Both the position numbers and the translations under genes were made by a program. Positions 52,812-62,115 of a DNA stretch of 64,000 bases are shown piece by piece. The notes under the pieces are model-generated. The model was given only the letters and a program-made list of their open reading frames with translations. It was not told the origin of the DNA and made no database searches. Numbering within the stretch: position 1 is the first letter of the stretch; each line of letters begins with the position of its first letter. Source of the DNA: Acidobacteriota bacterium (GTDB lineage: Bacteria; Acidobacteriota; Terriglobia; Terriglobales; Acidobacteriaceae); the NCBI GenBank assembly GCA_018268895.1, contig JAFDVP010000001.1:1054001-1118000 (forward strand), read 5' to 3'.

Positions 52812-54419
52812 CTAGTAGAAGAACTTCAGGTCGTTCCAGTCGGTAGAGAGATTCTTCTTTCGGCCACGCACAAGGTAGATATTGCGGTGTTCAAACGGCA
52901 TCGACAGAGGGTGCTCCATGCGACCTGCGACTTCGACCGAGTCATAGAACTTACGCATGTCGCCGGGAGTAGCACCATTAATGATGATCATCAATTCTCC
53001 TGTGTAGCCATGTGATCCCCACAGCCAATAGTTGTTATGGCCACTGACGGCAAAGGGCAGACCCCGGCCAAGAAAATTGATCGCGCTGGCTTCTCCGTAA
53101 TTGGACCCGAAGATGCCGACTTTAGAGCGGTCCTCTGGCGATAGCGAACGGTAGATACGAGTTACCTGGTCGACCTCCTCCTGCCAGCCGAAGCGATCGG
53201 CGTAGAACTGTGGAAGAGGGCCGCTGCTGTCGTTCTCCGTATTGCCTGTAGCGTTGTAAAGATGTGTGGCTTTCGTGTACCTGAGCCATGCGTCGGGCTG
53301 CATGACGGGAATTGACAGAGGCAGGACGATGAGGCCAAAGATGATCAGGAGCGCTTCATATACAGGAAATGCGAAGACCCGGTTCGATACGACCGAACGC
53401 CGGGAGGCAAACCTCTGCTCCCACGCGACACCGCCCGCGGCAAACAGCACAGGGTAGATTGGGATGACGTAATAGTCCTTCGCATACAGCGCCATCATCA
53501 TGGCTAGAAAAATGAGATAGGTGTAGCAGATCCAGCGCAAGGCCTTGGCCTGAGAGTTACGAAGCAGCCAGACGAGACCGGGTATCCAAATCAAGATCGT
53601 CAGTGGTTGCAGATTGAGAATCTGCTTGCCAAGGAAGGGGAGCGGTGCGAGCTTAATGTTTTTGTTGTGGATCCTGCCATTGTGGAGGAACTCGAGCGTC
53701 GGCCAGTGGTTCGAGATCTGCCAGATCAAATTTGGCAGAGCGATCGCGATTAGCAGTCCCACTCCGATCGCGGCCCAGCGGGAGAAGAGCAGCCTTCGTT
53801 GTGGAGTCAGCAGAAGGCCAACCAGAAGCGCCAGTAAAAAGAAGGTCATCGACGGCTTGTTGAGAAGTCCGACTCCGCCGCAGATTCCAAATACTACCCA
53901 GCATCGGGCCTCATTCGCTCCGCGCAGGATCATGATGATGGAGAGCAGGCATCCCATCCAGAAGATGGACTCGAACGAGTTCATCGACAGAAAGCTGTCC
54001 AGACCGAGATACTGTGGCGCGAGCAGGATGCCGATCATGGCAAGCGCCTGTGCCGGACGGCGCCCCCCGAGTGACCAGGCAAGGATGCCGGTGAGCAGCA
54101 CGCGTCCTGCTCCGGCAGCCGCCGAGAGCAGACGGATGCCAGCCAGCGAGTGCCCGAAGAGGGTCTCCGCCAGACGTGCCTGAAGCGCGACGATGGGGCC
54201 GTGATCGACGTATCCCCACGCCAGGTGACGCCCACAGATCAGGTAATAGAGCTCATCGCGAAAGTAGCCATAGCCTATATGCGCTTCCCAGAGGTTGGTA
54301 ACGATATGCAGCGCTAGCTTAATGACGGCGAAGGCAAGAGCCAGGCGTAACGCTGCATGAAATGTGGGGTCGGGCGAATATACAACTGTCGTTCTGGCCG
54401 TTGCGCTGGCAGTTGCCAT
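52812..54419 (-). CDS. GT39-type polytopic glycosyltransferase (PMT/ArnT-like)
   Basis: The protein (535 residues from ATG 54419) has many membrane segments. The first periplasmic loop has YGYFRDELYYLICGRHLAWG with YVDHGPIVALQARLAETLFG (about 55-90), the Asp-Glu catalytic pair and YVDHGP block of PMT/GT39 enzymes. Such enzymes move sugars from polyprenyl phosphate to proteins or lipid A in the periplasm. A C-terminal soluble domain near 430-530 (FGSNYGEASAINFLGRGLPF) carries the acceptor-like part. The start is supported by GGAG eight bases upstream; an upstream frame to 54458 is less likely. Acceptor unknown. Confidence 0.85.
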   Translation of the reverse strand: MATASATARTTVVYSPDPTFHAALRLALAFAVIKLALHIVTNLWEAHIGYGYFRDELYYLICGRHLAWGYVDHGPIVALQARLAETLFGHSLAGIRLLSAAAGAGRVLLTGILAWSLGGRRPAQALAMIGILLAPQYLGLDSFLSMNSFESIFWMGCLLSIIMILRGANEARCWVVFGICGGVGLLNKPSMTFFLLALLVGLLLTPQRRLLFSRWAAIGVGLLIAIALPNLIWQISNHWPTLEFLHNGRIHNKNIKLAPLPFLGKQILNLQPLTILIWIPGLVWLLRNSQAKALRWICYTYLIFLAMMMALYAKDYYVIPIYPVLFAAGGVAWEQRFASRRSVVSNRVFAFPVYEALLIIFGLIVLPLSIPVMQPDAWLRYTKATHLYNATGNTENDSSGPLPQFYADRFGWQEEVDQVTRIYRSLSPEDRSKVGIFGSNYGEASAINFLGRGLPFAVSGHNNYWLWGSHGYTGELMIIINGATPGDMRKFYDSVEVAGRMEHPLSMPFEHRNIYLVRGRKKNLSTDWNDLKFFY

Positions 54420-54552
54420 CGAGTGCTCTCCAGACTGTGAACTTTGGTTCCTGTGCAATGTACTACGCTTGTGAGAGCCTCAGGTTCCCTGATTTACTAT
54501 TGTCTCGTTCAGGGCCCAAGTGGAGACTTTGCAGGATCGAAGGGGTTGAGAG

Positions 54553-55425
54553 ATGGATTGGACACCGGGTGGTGGGCTTAGCAGCGATGTCGAGGATCGG
54601 CGCGGTTCTTCGGGCGGCGGCGGTTTCGGCGGTGGTGGGCTCGGAATCGTCGGCATTATCTTCTTGCTCGTTATCAGCCTGATTACGGGCCGCAATTACA
54701 TCGGCAGCTATCTTGCCGGTGGAGGGCATGTCGCCACGACATCAAGTGACAGGCCTGCGACGGCGTCTCCGGCCGAAGACCGTTCAGCGCAGCTTGTCTC
54801 GTTTGTGCTCGACGATGTGCAGAAGACATGGGAGCAGGTGCTGCCCGAACAGACGAGACAGCCATACCGTCATGCAAAGCTGGTATTGTTTCGCGACTAC
54901 ACGCAATCCGGCTGCGGTGTCGCCCAGTCTCAGACTGGGCCGTTCTATTGCCCGGCCGACGAGAAGGTCTACATCGACCTCGGCTTCTGGGACGAGCTGC
55001 GGCGCATCGGTGGCAGCACGGCAGACTTCGCGCAGGCTTATGTGATCGCACACGAGCTAGGCCATCACGTGCAGAACCTTCTCGGCATCGAGCGGCAGAT
55101 GCGCCAGCTTACTGCCCGGAATCCGTCGCAGCAAAATCCGCTGTCCGTGAAGCTGGAGCTGCAAGCGGACTGTTTGGCTGGCGTATGGGCGCATACCGCG
55201 GCGCAACGCGGTATTGTCCATGAAGCCGATGTGCAGGATGGCCTGAGCGCTGCTGCAGCAGTAGGCGATGACCATATACAGAAGATGTCTCGCCGCGCAG
55301 TCAGCCCGGAGAGTTTCACGCATGGCACCTCCGCGCAGCGGCAAAGCTGGTTTACGAAAGGTTTGCAGCAGGGTGATGTTAGTGCCTGCAATACATTCCA
55401 GAATGGCGTTGGCGATAGTTATTGA
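54553..55425 (+). CDS. ypfJ: YpfJ-type neutral zinc metallopeptidase
   Basis: This 290-residue protein has a Gly-rich N-terminus (GSSGGGGFGGGGLG), one membrane helix (IVGIIFLLVISLITG) and a zinc protease domain with HELGHHVQNLLGIE (near 173) as the HExxH site, QADCLAGVWA further on as the downstream Glu/Asp block, and a C-terminal FTHGTSAQRQSWFTKGLQQG typical of YpfJ. It should be a membrane-anchored protease with its active domain outside the cytoplasm. Length is standard for the family. It is convergent with the following histidine kinase gene (9 bases). Confidence 0.92.
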   Translation: MDWTPGGGLSSDVEDRRGSSGGGGFGGGGLGIVGIIFLLVISLITGRNYIGSYLAGGGHVATTSSDRPATASPAEDRSAQLVSFVLDDVQKTWEQVLPEQTRQPYRHAKLVLFRDYTQSGCGVAQSQTGPFYCPADEKVYIDLGFWDELRRIGGSTADFAQAYVIAHELGHHVQNLLGIERQMRQLTARNPSQQNPLSVKLELQADCLAGVWAHTAAQRGIVHEADVQDGLSAAAAVGDDHIQKMSRRAVSPESFTHGTSAQRQSWFTKGLQQGDVSACNTFQNGVGDSY

Positions 55426-55434
55426 TCTTTCAGC

Positions 55435-57231
55435 CTAGGCAACGTTTGTGTTGATCGCCGGCTTTTCGGCAAGGAAGACACTGACCACGGTACCGTGCGC
55501 CGATTCGCCCGTATCGCTTGCGAGGTCGATCGTCCCACCGTGTTTGTGGATGATACCGCGGCTGACCCAAAGCCCCAGCCCGGTGCCGCGCTCCCCCTTC
55601 GTGGTGAAGAAGGGCTGAAAGAGATGCGGCCGTACATCGTCGGAGATGCCCTTGCCGTTGTCGGCGATGATGATGAGCGCTCCTGGCGGCATCTTGTGTC
55701 CGGCACTGTTGATTCCGGCGGGCAAGGCAGAGGCGCTGATTCGAACCTCGCCCCCGGAGTCCGCGGCTTCAGCGGCATTCGTAATGAGATTCGTAAAGAC
55801 CTGCCGCAACTCCGCCGGGAAGGCATCGACAACAATTGGCCGGGGAATGTCGGAGTTGACGGTAACGCCAAGCTCCTGAAAGCGATGCTCCATCAGCAGA
55901 AGAATCTCCTTGAGTATCTGCTGGAGGTCAACCGCAACCGGAGCCTTCGATTCACGATAGAGCCCGAGCATGGCTCGGCTGATCTGTGTCACACGGGCGA
56001 GCTCACGTTCTGCCATGTCGATAAACTGCTCGAACTCCTCTTCCGTGACGCCGTTTTTCATCAGGTAGAGCAGGTTGGAGACAGAGTCCAGCGGGTTATG
56101 GATCTCGTGTGCAATGGTGGCAGCCAGGCGTCCGGCAACCGCCAGCTTCTCATTGGCGAGAAGGGCCTCCTGGGTCCGGCGTTCCATGGTGATGTCGCGG
56201 AAGACGAGCACGACGCCGACGGTCTCTCCGGTCTGATCGCGGACGGGAGCGCCGCTGTGTGCAATCAATATCTGTGTCCCGTCTTTTCGGATGAGGGCCG
56301 TATTACTGGCCAGTCCGACGACGGTTTTCAGACGCATGACCTTGGCAACGGGCGTCTCCAGGGGCTCGCGAGTATGTTCGTCGGCGATGTGATACACATC
56401 CTCAAGTGGAAGACCGACTGCGTCAGCTTGTGACCACCCAGTCATCTCCGCGGCAACGGGGTTCATCATCTGGATACGGCCGGAGGCGTCGCAGGTGACG
56501 ACGCCATCGCCGATTGAATCGAGTGTGGTTCGCAGGCGCTGCTCGGACTGGAAGATCTCCTCGGCCCTGCGGCCAAGAATTTCAAGCGAGCTTCGATAGG
56601 CCGAGGATACGGCGTGGAGGCGGCTGCGCATGAACAGGCCAATCAGGACTCCCATGCCTAGAGCAATGGCAATCAGCGCCTCCAGCATGTTGCGCACTTG
56701 TCTCTGCCACTGCGCAATACGAACCGTGCGTCTGGCCTCGGCATGCTGAGTAATCGAGTCGATGTCCTGCCTGACCTGGTCCATCAGGCTCTTGCCATAG
56801 AGGTTGAGATTGACATCGTTGGTATGGCCGCCTGCACGGACCAGCGAGATGATCGGCAGCGCAAAGGCATCGCGCCATGTCTGATGTTCGTTGCGAAGGT
56901 CTTCGACGTTATACCGTTGCTCAGAGTCTGTGCCGGTAAGGGCCGCCAGCTTTTCAAACTCGGAGGGCAGACGGTTTCCCGCATCATTAAACGGTTGGAG
57001 GAAACGTTCGTCGCCAGTTGTTTCAAAACCCCGCAGGCCGGACTCTTCGTCGATGATGAGTTTAGCGACGAGACTGGCCTGCGCTATGCGCGCATCCGTC
57101 GTCTGAATGATGCCGACGGTCTCATTCGCACCACGCATCTGCCAGTAGAGCGCGCCGGCAGTCAGCAGGAGCGCAATGACCGGAAGAAGAAGCGCTTGCT
57201 GAAGAATTCTATTGAACTGGCTAAGATTCAC
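55435..57231 (-). CDS. Membrane sensor histidine kinase (CHASE3-PAS-HisKA-HATPase)
   Basis: This 598-residue kinase has an N-terminal helix (LLLPVIALLLTAGALYWQM), a CHASE3 domain outside the membrane (IIDEESGLRGFETTGDERFL), a second helix (near 185-203, LIAIALGMGVLIGLFM), a PAS domain (DSIGDGVVTCDASGRIQMMN), HisKA with the phospho-acceptor His375 in TIAHEIHNPLDS, and HATPase (NLITNAAEAADSGGE, DNGKGISDD, GTGLGLWVSRG). CHASE3 is an unknown-ligand extracytoplasmic sensor. A single-domain response regulator (57262-57636) lies 30 bases upstream, same strand, so it is the likely partner. The two form one signalling unit separate from phoB/phoR. Confidence 0.93.
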   Translation of the reverse strand: MNLSQFNRILQQALLLPVIALLLTAGALYWQMRGANETVGIIQTTDARIAQASLVAKLIIDEESGLRGFETTGDERFLQPFNDAGNRLPSEFEKLAALTGTDSEQRYNVEDLRNEHQTWRDAFALPIISLVRAGGHTNDVNLNLYGKSLMDQVRQDIDSITQHAEARRTVRIAQWQRQVRNMLEALIAIALGMGVLIGLFMRSRLHAVSSAYRSSLEILGRRAEEIFQSEQRLRTTLDSIGDGVVTCDASGRIQMMNPVAAEMTGWSQADAVGLPLEDVYHIADEHTREPLETPVAKVMRLKTVVGLASNTALIRKDGTQILIAHSGAPVRDQTGETVGVVLVFRDITMERRTQEALLANEKLAVAGRLAATIAHEIHNPLDSVSNLLYLMKNGVTEEEFEQFIDMAERELARVTQISRAMLGLYRESKAPVAVDLQQILKEILLLMEHRFQELGVTVNSDIPRPIVVDAFPAELRQVFTNLITNAAEAADSGGEVRISASALPAGINSAGHKMPPGALIIIADNGKGISDDVRPHLFQPFFTTKGERGTGLGLWVSRGIIHKHGGTIDLASDTGESAHGTVVSVFLAEKPAINTNVA

Positions 57232-57261
57232 GGCCCCTCACCTATCGTTTGCCCGGCAGGT

Positions 57262-57636
57262 TCAGGGCGTATTCGTCGGCTGAAAAAGAGCTTCCAGCTT
57301 GCTCAAAAGTACTGGCGCGCCCTCGCCCTTGGTCATGTAGAGATTGACCAGGGAGGTCACTTCGGCCGGTAAACCAAGATATGCGGACAGGAGGAGGATT
57401 GGGATGGCCGGTTTGATCTGGCGCATGCGGCCAGCCACTTCGCCGCCGTGCATCCCGGGCATGGAGTAATCAAGGACAACGGCTTCCACTGGTTCGCTTT
57501 CGAAGATACGCAGCCCTGAAGCCCCGTCCATGGCTGTAAGTACCCGGTAGCCAGCGCGTTCCAGCAGAACCTTCCGGACCCTGAGCCCGATCAGTTCGTC
57601 ATCCACGCAAAGAATAAGGTGCGAGGTTTGTGTCAT
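57262..57636 (-). CDS. Single-domain response regulator
   Basis: The 124-residue protein (from ATG 57636) is just a receiver domain. It has the acidic pair in CVDDE, the phospho-acceptor Asp in VVLDYSMPGMHGG (near 55), Ser in LLSAYLGLP and the conserved Lys in YMTKGEGAP. There is no output domain, so it acts through protein contact, such as with the CHASE3 kinase encoded next. A longer frame starts at 57669; neither start has a good ribosome site. The following 177 bases up to phoB hold no gene; the phoB promoter must lie there. Confidence 0.85.
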   Translation of the reverse strand: MTQTSHLILCVDDELIGLRVRKVLLERAGYRVLTAMDGASGLRIFESEPVEAVVLDYSMPGMHGGEVAGRMRQIKPAIPILLLSAYLGLPAEVTSLVNLYMTKGEGAPVLLSKLEALFQPTNTP

Positions 57637-57813
57637 ATAGGTGATCAACTCGATCAGAAAAGGGAGCAAGCACTACAGGATTACCAACGTCAGTATACTA
57701 GGGAGCCCAAGATCGGAAAGACTTAACGATTCATCGTACATTTGCAAAGTATGAACCAGAGGTGGGCTAAGCTGAGGAGGCGGTAACGCTTGTAGCAATC
57801 GAGGTCTAACCTT

Positions 57814-58524
57814 TTGAATCAGACGATCTTTGTACTGGAAGACGAAGCGGATATCTCCCGGCTGGTGCAGTATCACCTGGAGAGCGCCGGGTTTACTGTT
57901 CGCCCCTATCTCACGGCCAGCCAGATCATCTCGGATGCCGAACGGCAGCCTCCATCCTTATTCTTGCTGGACATTATGGTGCCAGGGGGCGACGGGCTGG
58001 ATCTATGCCGGCGCCTCAGACAGAATCCAACGCTGAGCGTGGTTCCCATCATCTTTCTCACCGCGCGGGCTGCAGAAAGCGACCGGGTGCACGGTCTCGA
58101 ACTGGGGGCTGACGATTACATCACCAAGCCCTTTGGAACACGCGAACTGGTTGCGCGCGTCAAGGCAGTTCTGCGCCGGTTCGAGCGCCCGACGGCCCCT
58201 TCGGTCGTCCGGTTTGAAGATGTGGAGATCGACGCCGGAGCCATGCAACTTCGGGTAAAGGGCGAGCTGGTAACGACGACGGCGACAGAATTCCGCCTGC
58301 TGGACTACCTGGCGCGTCATCCGGGACGAGTGTTCAGCCGAGATCACCTTCTGGACGCGGTATGGGGCGATGCGCGCTTTGTCACACCACGCTCGGTCGA
58401 CGTTTATGTCCGTAGGATTCGCGAGAAGATTGAAGACGATGCAGAGACGCCGCGTTATCTTAAGACCATGCGCGGGGCGGGCTACCGTTTCGAGATACCA
58501 AAGACGGCCCAGATTCCGGCATAG
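57814..58524 (+). CDS. phoB: Phosphate-type response regulator (PhoB/OmpR family)
   Basis: This 236-residue protein has a receiver domain with LEDEADISRLVQYHLESAGF, phospho-acceptor Asp53 in FLLDIMVPGGDG, Thr in FLTARA and Lys in DYITKPFGTRELVARVKAVL, then an OmpR-type winged helix (FRLLDYLARHPGRVFSRDHL, VDVYVRRIREKIEDD then RGAGYRF). The following phoR-like kinase and the pst genes make PhoB the best reading. The start is TTG 57814 with GAGG about nine bases upstream. It is the first gene of the rightward pho/pst block. Confidence 0.9.
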   Translation: MNQTIFVLEDEADISRLVQYHLESAGFTVRPYLTASQIISDAERQPPSLFLLDIMVPGGDGLDLCRRLRQNPTLSVVPIIFLTARAAESDRVHGLELGADDYITKPFGTRELVARVKAVLRRFERPTAPSVVRFEDVEIDAGAMQLRVKGELVTTTATEFRLLDYLARHPGRVFSRDHLLDAVWGDARFVTPRSVDVYVRRIREKIEDDAETPRYLKTMRGAGYRFEIPKTAQIPA

Positions 58525-58538
58525 AGGGCTTTCGAATC

Positions 58539-59909
58539 GTGTCGCGTAGCTTGTTCTTTTCGTTTTTTCTGCGGATGACGATCGCGCTGGCTTTTGTAGC
58601 CTTGATGCGGGTGTGGTTTACGCCGCGCGGCTGGATTCTGGGATCGGTGCTTGTACTCCTGTGGGCTGCAATCAACGCATTGCTGTTGTCCCGATCGGTG
58701 CGTCACAGCATTCTTCCTCTTGAGACCGCAACCGCGTCCATTCCAGAGCGTCCGGTTGACCCAGTGCCCCCCCAGTTCAGCGACTTCGAGGGTCTGGCGC
58801 GGGCCATATCTGCTGCATCGGCGCACGTCGTGCATTTGCTCGACAACTCAGCCGAGAGCAGGCGGGAGCTCGAGGCCATGATCGACAGCATGCAGGACGC
58901 AGTGGTCGCCGTCGACCAGGCGGGCCGCATCCAGTGGACCAACCAGCGTATGGAGAAACTGTTGCCCGTGGGCTCAATGGGAGCAGCGGTTCGCGTAGGC
59001 CATGCCCTCGTACAGACGATCCGCGATCCGGATGTGCTGGCGTGCGTGCGTTCCGCATTGGAAGAACGGACAATCTCGGAGCGCCGTTCTATGTCTCTGC
59101 TGCCCGGGAGAATCTTTGAAGTTGCTGCATCCCCCATGCCCGGTGGTGGTGCAGTGGCGGTGCTGCACGACATTACCCGCATAGAACAGGTCGAGCGCAC
59201 GCAACGAGAGTTTGTCGCCAATGTTAGCCACGAACTGCGGACGCCGCTGACTTCTATTACAGGTTATGTAGAAACGCTGCTCGACCATGAATCTGGTCTT
59301 AGCTCACAAGCCCGCGAGTTCCTGACGACGATCCACAAGAACGCGACCCGGATGAACCGGCTGACAGAAGATCTTCTGCTGATGGCACGAGTCGAGTCCT
59401 CAGAGCTTGAGTTGCATCCGGTCTCCGTCCCGGCCGATGTACTGATACGCGATGCGGTGCAGGCGATGAGCGGTATGGTTCAGGATGAGGAGGCCGTGCT
59501 TGAAGTTGGCCCAACGACGGGAAGCGTGGTATTCGCTGATCAGGACGCAATCGTCCAGGTGCTCAGCAATCTGATTGAGAACGGGATTAAATACGGCAAA
59601 TCGAAAGCTAATGGCCATAGCCGTATCGTCATCAGCGCTTATGAGGTGACAGAGCCCGCGGAAGGCGTTGAGTTCAGCGTCCGTGATTTTGGGCAGGGGA
59701 TTGCCTCGGAGCACCTTGTAAGGATCTTTGAAAGGTTCTACAGGGTTGACAAGGCCCGCTCCCGGGAGTCCGGGGGAACCGGGCTGGGGTTGGCCATCGC
59801 CCGCCATATCGTTCAAACCCAGGGAGGAAGTATCCGGGCGGAGAGTGAACTGAATGGCGGAAGCAACTTTCTTTTCACGCTTCCAAAGGCTCAAGCGTCT
59901 TCTATCTGA
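58539..59909 (+). CDS. phoR: PhoR-type sensor histidine kinase
   Basis: This 456-residue kinase has two N-terminal helices (FFSFFLRMTIALAFVALMRV, ILGSVLVLLWAAINALLL), a PAS domain (about 110-210, DSMQDAVVAVDQAGRIQWTN), HisKA with His231 in EFVANVSHELRTPLTS, and HATPase (NLIENGIKYGKSKANG, GTGLGLAIARHIVQTQG). In the Pho system it senses phosphate through the PstSCAB-PhoU complex and phosphorylates PhoB. The start is GTG 58539, 14 bases after the phoB stop, so the two are cotranscribed. Length is standard for a PAS-containing PhoR. Confidence 0.92.
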   Translation: MSRSLFFSFFLRMTIALAFVALMRVWFTPRGWILGSVLVLLWAAINALLLSRSVRHSILPLETATASIPERPVDPVPPQFSDFEGLARAISAASAHVVHLLDNSAESRRELEAMIDSMQDAVVAVDQAGRIQWTNQRMEKLLPVGSMGAAVRVGHALVQTIRDPDVLACVRSALEERTISERRSMSLLPGRIFEVAASPMPGGGAVAVLHDITRIEQVERTQREFVANVSHELRTPLTSITGYVETLLDHESGLSSQAREFLTTIHKNATRMNRLTEDLLLMARVESSELELHPVSVPADVLIRDAVQAMSGMVQDEEAVLEVGPTTGSVVFADQDAIVQVLSNLIENGIKYGKSKANGHSRIVISAYEVTEPAEGVEFSVRDFGQGIASEHLVRIFERFYRVDKARSRESGGTGLGLAIARHIVQTQGGSIRAESELNGGSNFLFTLPKAQASSI

Positions 59910-59924
59910 TTGTTTTTGCTGTTT

Positions 59925-59951
59925 TTGAACCCGATGTAACCTTGCGTTAAC
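59925..59951 (+). promoter_or_regulatory. Candidate PHO box upstream of pstS
   Basis: Three related hexamers run in direct repeat: TTGAAC (59925-59930), TGTAAC (59935-59940) and GTTAAC (59946-59951), spaced 10 and 11 bases apart, close to the 11-base period of PhoB boxes. It lies 48-75 bases before the pstS start. The family consensus in Acidobacteria is not known to me, so this is a pattern match only. Confidence 0.4.
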
Positions 59952-59998
59952 AATTGCCGGTCAGACTGAAAGAGAGCGGTTTTTGAGCTGGGGGAAGA

Positions 59999-61006
59999 GT
60001 GAAGCTATTGGCATTTGCGGCAGGCGTTCTGGCCCTGGCGGCCATACCCGTCGGTGCGCAAAGCATCAATGGCGCAGGAGCGACCTTTCCGTACCCCATC
60101 TATTCAAAGTGGTTCAGTGAATATAACCGCATTCACCCTGAGATAAAGATTAACTACCAGTCGATCGGGTCGGGTGGCGGAATCCGTCAGGTCTCCGACG
60201 GCATTGTGGACTTTGGCGCGACCGACAGCCCAATGACGGACCAGCAGATTGCGGCTGCCAAGGTGAAAACCGTCCATATTCCGACGGTACTCGGCGCAGT
60301 CGTTCCGGTGTATAACCTGCCTGGCCTGGGGAAAGACTTAAATTTCTCCGGCGATGTGATTGCCGATATCTATCTGGGCAAGATAAAGAAGTGGAACGAC
60401 CCACGAATTGCAAAAGACAATCCGGGGATCAATTTTCCCGATCAGCCAATCCTTCCGATCTATCGCTCCGATGGCAGCGGGACGACTTATATCCTTACCG
60501 ATTTTCTCGCCAAGGTGAGTCCGGAGTGGTCCACCAGAGTGGGGAGAAACACCTCCGTCAGGTGGTTTGCCGGGATCGGGCAGAAGGGGAATGAAGGTGT
60601 AGCCGGCCTGGTTCGCCAGGCGCCGTATGCCTTCGGTTACGTCGAACTGGTATTCGCGGCACACAACAAGATGGCCTTCGGTGCAGTAAAGAACCCTTCC
60701 GGGGCGTTTGTGAAGGCCTCAATCGAGAGCGTGACTGCGGCAGCAACTGCCACGGCGAAGACGCTTCCCGCAGACTTCAGGGGCTCAATCACGAATGCGT
60801 CGGGACCTGCTTCCTATCCCATATCGAGCTTTACCTGGCTGTTGCTTCCTACTGTCTCGCGCGACCCGGCAAAAGCCAAGGCATTATCAGGCTTTCTTCT
60901 CTGGATGCTGGACCACGGCGAGGGTGAGGCGGCAGCGCAGTATTATGCGCCTCTTCCAAAGCAGGTCCAGGATGCCGTGCGGAAGGTCGCAGGACAAATC
61001 AGATGA
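59999..61006 (+). CDS. pstS: Periplasmic phosphate-binding protein PstS
   Basis: This 335-residue protein has a signal peptide (KLLAFAAGVLALAAIPVGAQ), then INGAGATFPYPIYSKWFSEY and YQSIGSGGGIRQVSDGIVDF then GATDSPMTD, which hold the phosphate ligands (the Ser/Asp of GATDSPM), followed by YRSDGSGTTYILTDFLAKVS, the second phosphate-binding loop. It captures phosphate for the PstCAB transporter. The start is GTG 59999 with GGGGGAAGA directly before it. It is 89 bases downstream of phoR and 47 upstream of pstC. Confidence 0.96.
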   Translation: MKLLAFAAGVLALAAIPVGAQSINGAGATFPYPIYSKWFSEYNRIHPEIKINYQSIGSGGGIRQVSDGIVDFGATDSPMTDQQIAAAKVKTVHIPTVLGAVVPVYNLPGLGKDLNFSGDVIADIYLGKIKKWNDPRIAKDNPGINFPDQPILPIYRSDGSGTTYILTDFLAKVSPEWSTRVGRNTSVRWFAGIGQKGNEGVAGLVRQAPYAFGYVELVFAAHNKMAFGAVKNPSGAFVKASIESVTAAATATAKTLPADFRGSITNASGPASYPISSFTWLLLPTVSRDPAKAKALSGFLLWMLDHGEGEAAAQYYAPLPKQVQDAVRKVAGQIR

Positions 61007-61053
61007 CCGATATGAAGGAGATTTGCCGGATACAATCACGATGACGGACTGTT

Positions 61054-62115
61054 GTGTCCATCATTTCTCCGGCCTGTGTCATGAGCATGGAACGAGAACA
61101 CGGCGCGTCACAGCTTCTTTCATCGCCGCATGAGCCGGGTGTGGAAGTGAGCGACGCAACGTCTCCCATACGCGCGTTTCTGAGCGCGCGCGGTAGTGGA
61201 CGCGTGGCCGATTCAAGTTTTACTGCGTTGATGTTGACGTGCGCTTGCAGCATCTTTGTCATTGTTCTGTTCATCTTCATCGTGCTCGTGCGGAACTCTC
61301 ACCTCAGCCTTGCGGCGTTTGGCTGGAAGTTTTTCACTCGCGACGCATGGGACCCGGTTGCGGGAGACTTCGGTGCGCTGCCGTTCATCTACGGCACACT
61401 GATGACCTCCTTTCTGGCGCTTCTCATGGCAGTTCCGCTTGCCCTTGGGGTGGCAATCTTTCTGACGGAGCTGTGTCCAAGACCTCTGCGAGCACCGATC
61501 TCGTTTCTCTCCGAGTTGCTGGCTGCCATTCCAAGTGTGGTCTATGGCCTTTGGGCAGTCTTTGTGCTCGTTCCGTTGATGCGTAGCACGATCGGCCCGT
61601 TTCTACTGAAAACCTTTGGCTGGACAGGTCTCTTCGAGGGGCCGAATTTCGGGGTGGGGATTCTGACCGCCGGAATGATTCTTTCGATCATGATTCTTCC
61701 GATCATCTCTTCGCTTACGCGCGACATCATGACTGCTGTTCCGAACAGTCAACGCGAAGCCGTACTCGCATTGGGCGCAACAAAGTGGGAGATGATCCGG
61801 ATTGGCGTCCTTAGAAACTCTCGGATCGGCATCGTTGGCGCGGTGATGCTGGGATTGGGACGCGCCCTGGGAGAGACGATGGCGGTCACCATGGTGATCG
61901 GCAATCATCCGGAGATCACGAAAAGCCTCTTTGCCCCGGGGTATACCCTGGCCAGCGTCATCGCCAACGAATTCTCCGAGGCGACGGGCGATCTCTACTA
62001 CAGTGCGCTGATTGAGATTGGCCTCGCGCTGTTTCTCGTGACAATCATCGTGAATGCAGTTGCGCGTCTGATGGTATGGGCGGTCACCCGCGGCGCTCCA
62101 TCGAGGGTCTCGTGA
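61054..62115 (+). CDS. pstC: Phosphate ABC transporter permease PstC
   Basis: This 353-residue permease has six hydrophobic segments after a soluble N-terminal extension of about 60 residues. The coupling loop is in SQREAVLALGATKWEMIRIG (near 230-249), the EAA-like motif, followed by LGRALGETMAVTMVIGN. The start is not certain: GTG 61054 is kept but ATG 61081 lies nine codons downstream; neither has a clear ribosome site. Its TGA overlaps the pstA ATG by one base. Confidence 0.93.
   Translation: MSIISPACVMSMEREHGASQLLSSPHEPGVEVSDATSPIRAFLSARGSGRVADSSFTALMLTCACSIFVIVLFIFIVLVRNSHLSLAAFGWKFFTRDAWDPVAGDFGALPFIYGTLMTSFLALLMAVPLALGVAIFLTELCPRPLRAPISFLSELLAAIPSVVYGLWAVFVLVPLMRSTIGPFLLKTFGWTGLFEGPNFGVGILTAGMILSIMILPIISSLTRDIMTAVPNSQREAVLALGATKWEMIRIGVLRNSRIGIVGAVMLGLGRALGETMAVTMVIGNHPEITKSLFAPGYTLASVIANEFSEATGDLYYSALIEIGLALFLVTIIVNAVARLMVWAVTRGAPSRVS

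Noticed and set aside
61054..61081. A strong start for pstC
   Set aside because: No ribosome site could be seen at GTG 61054 or ATG 61081, so the start is left as uncertain.
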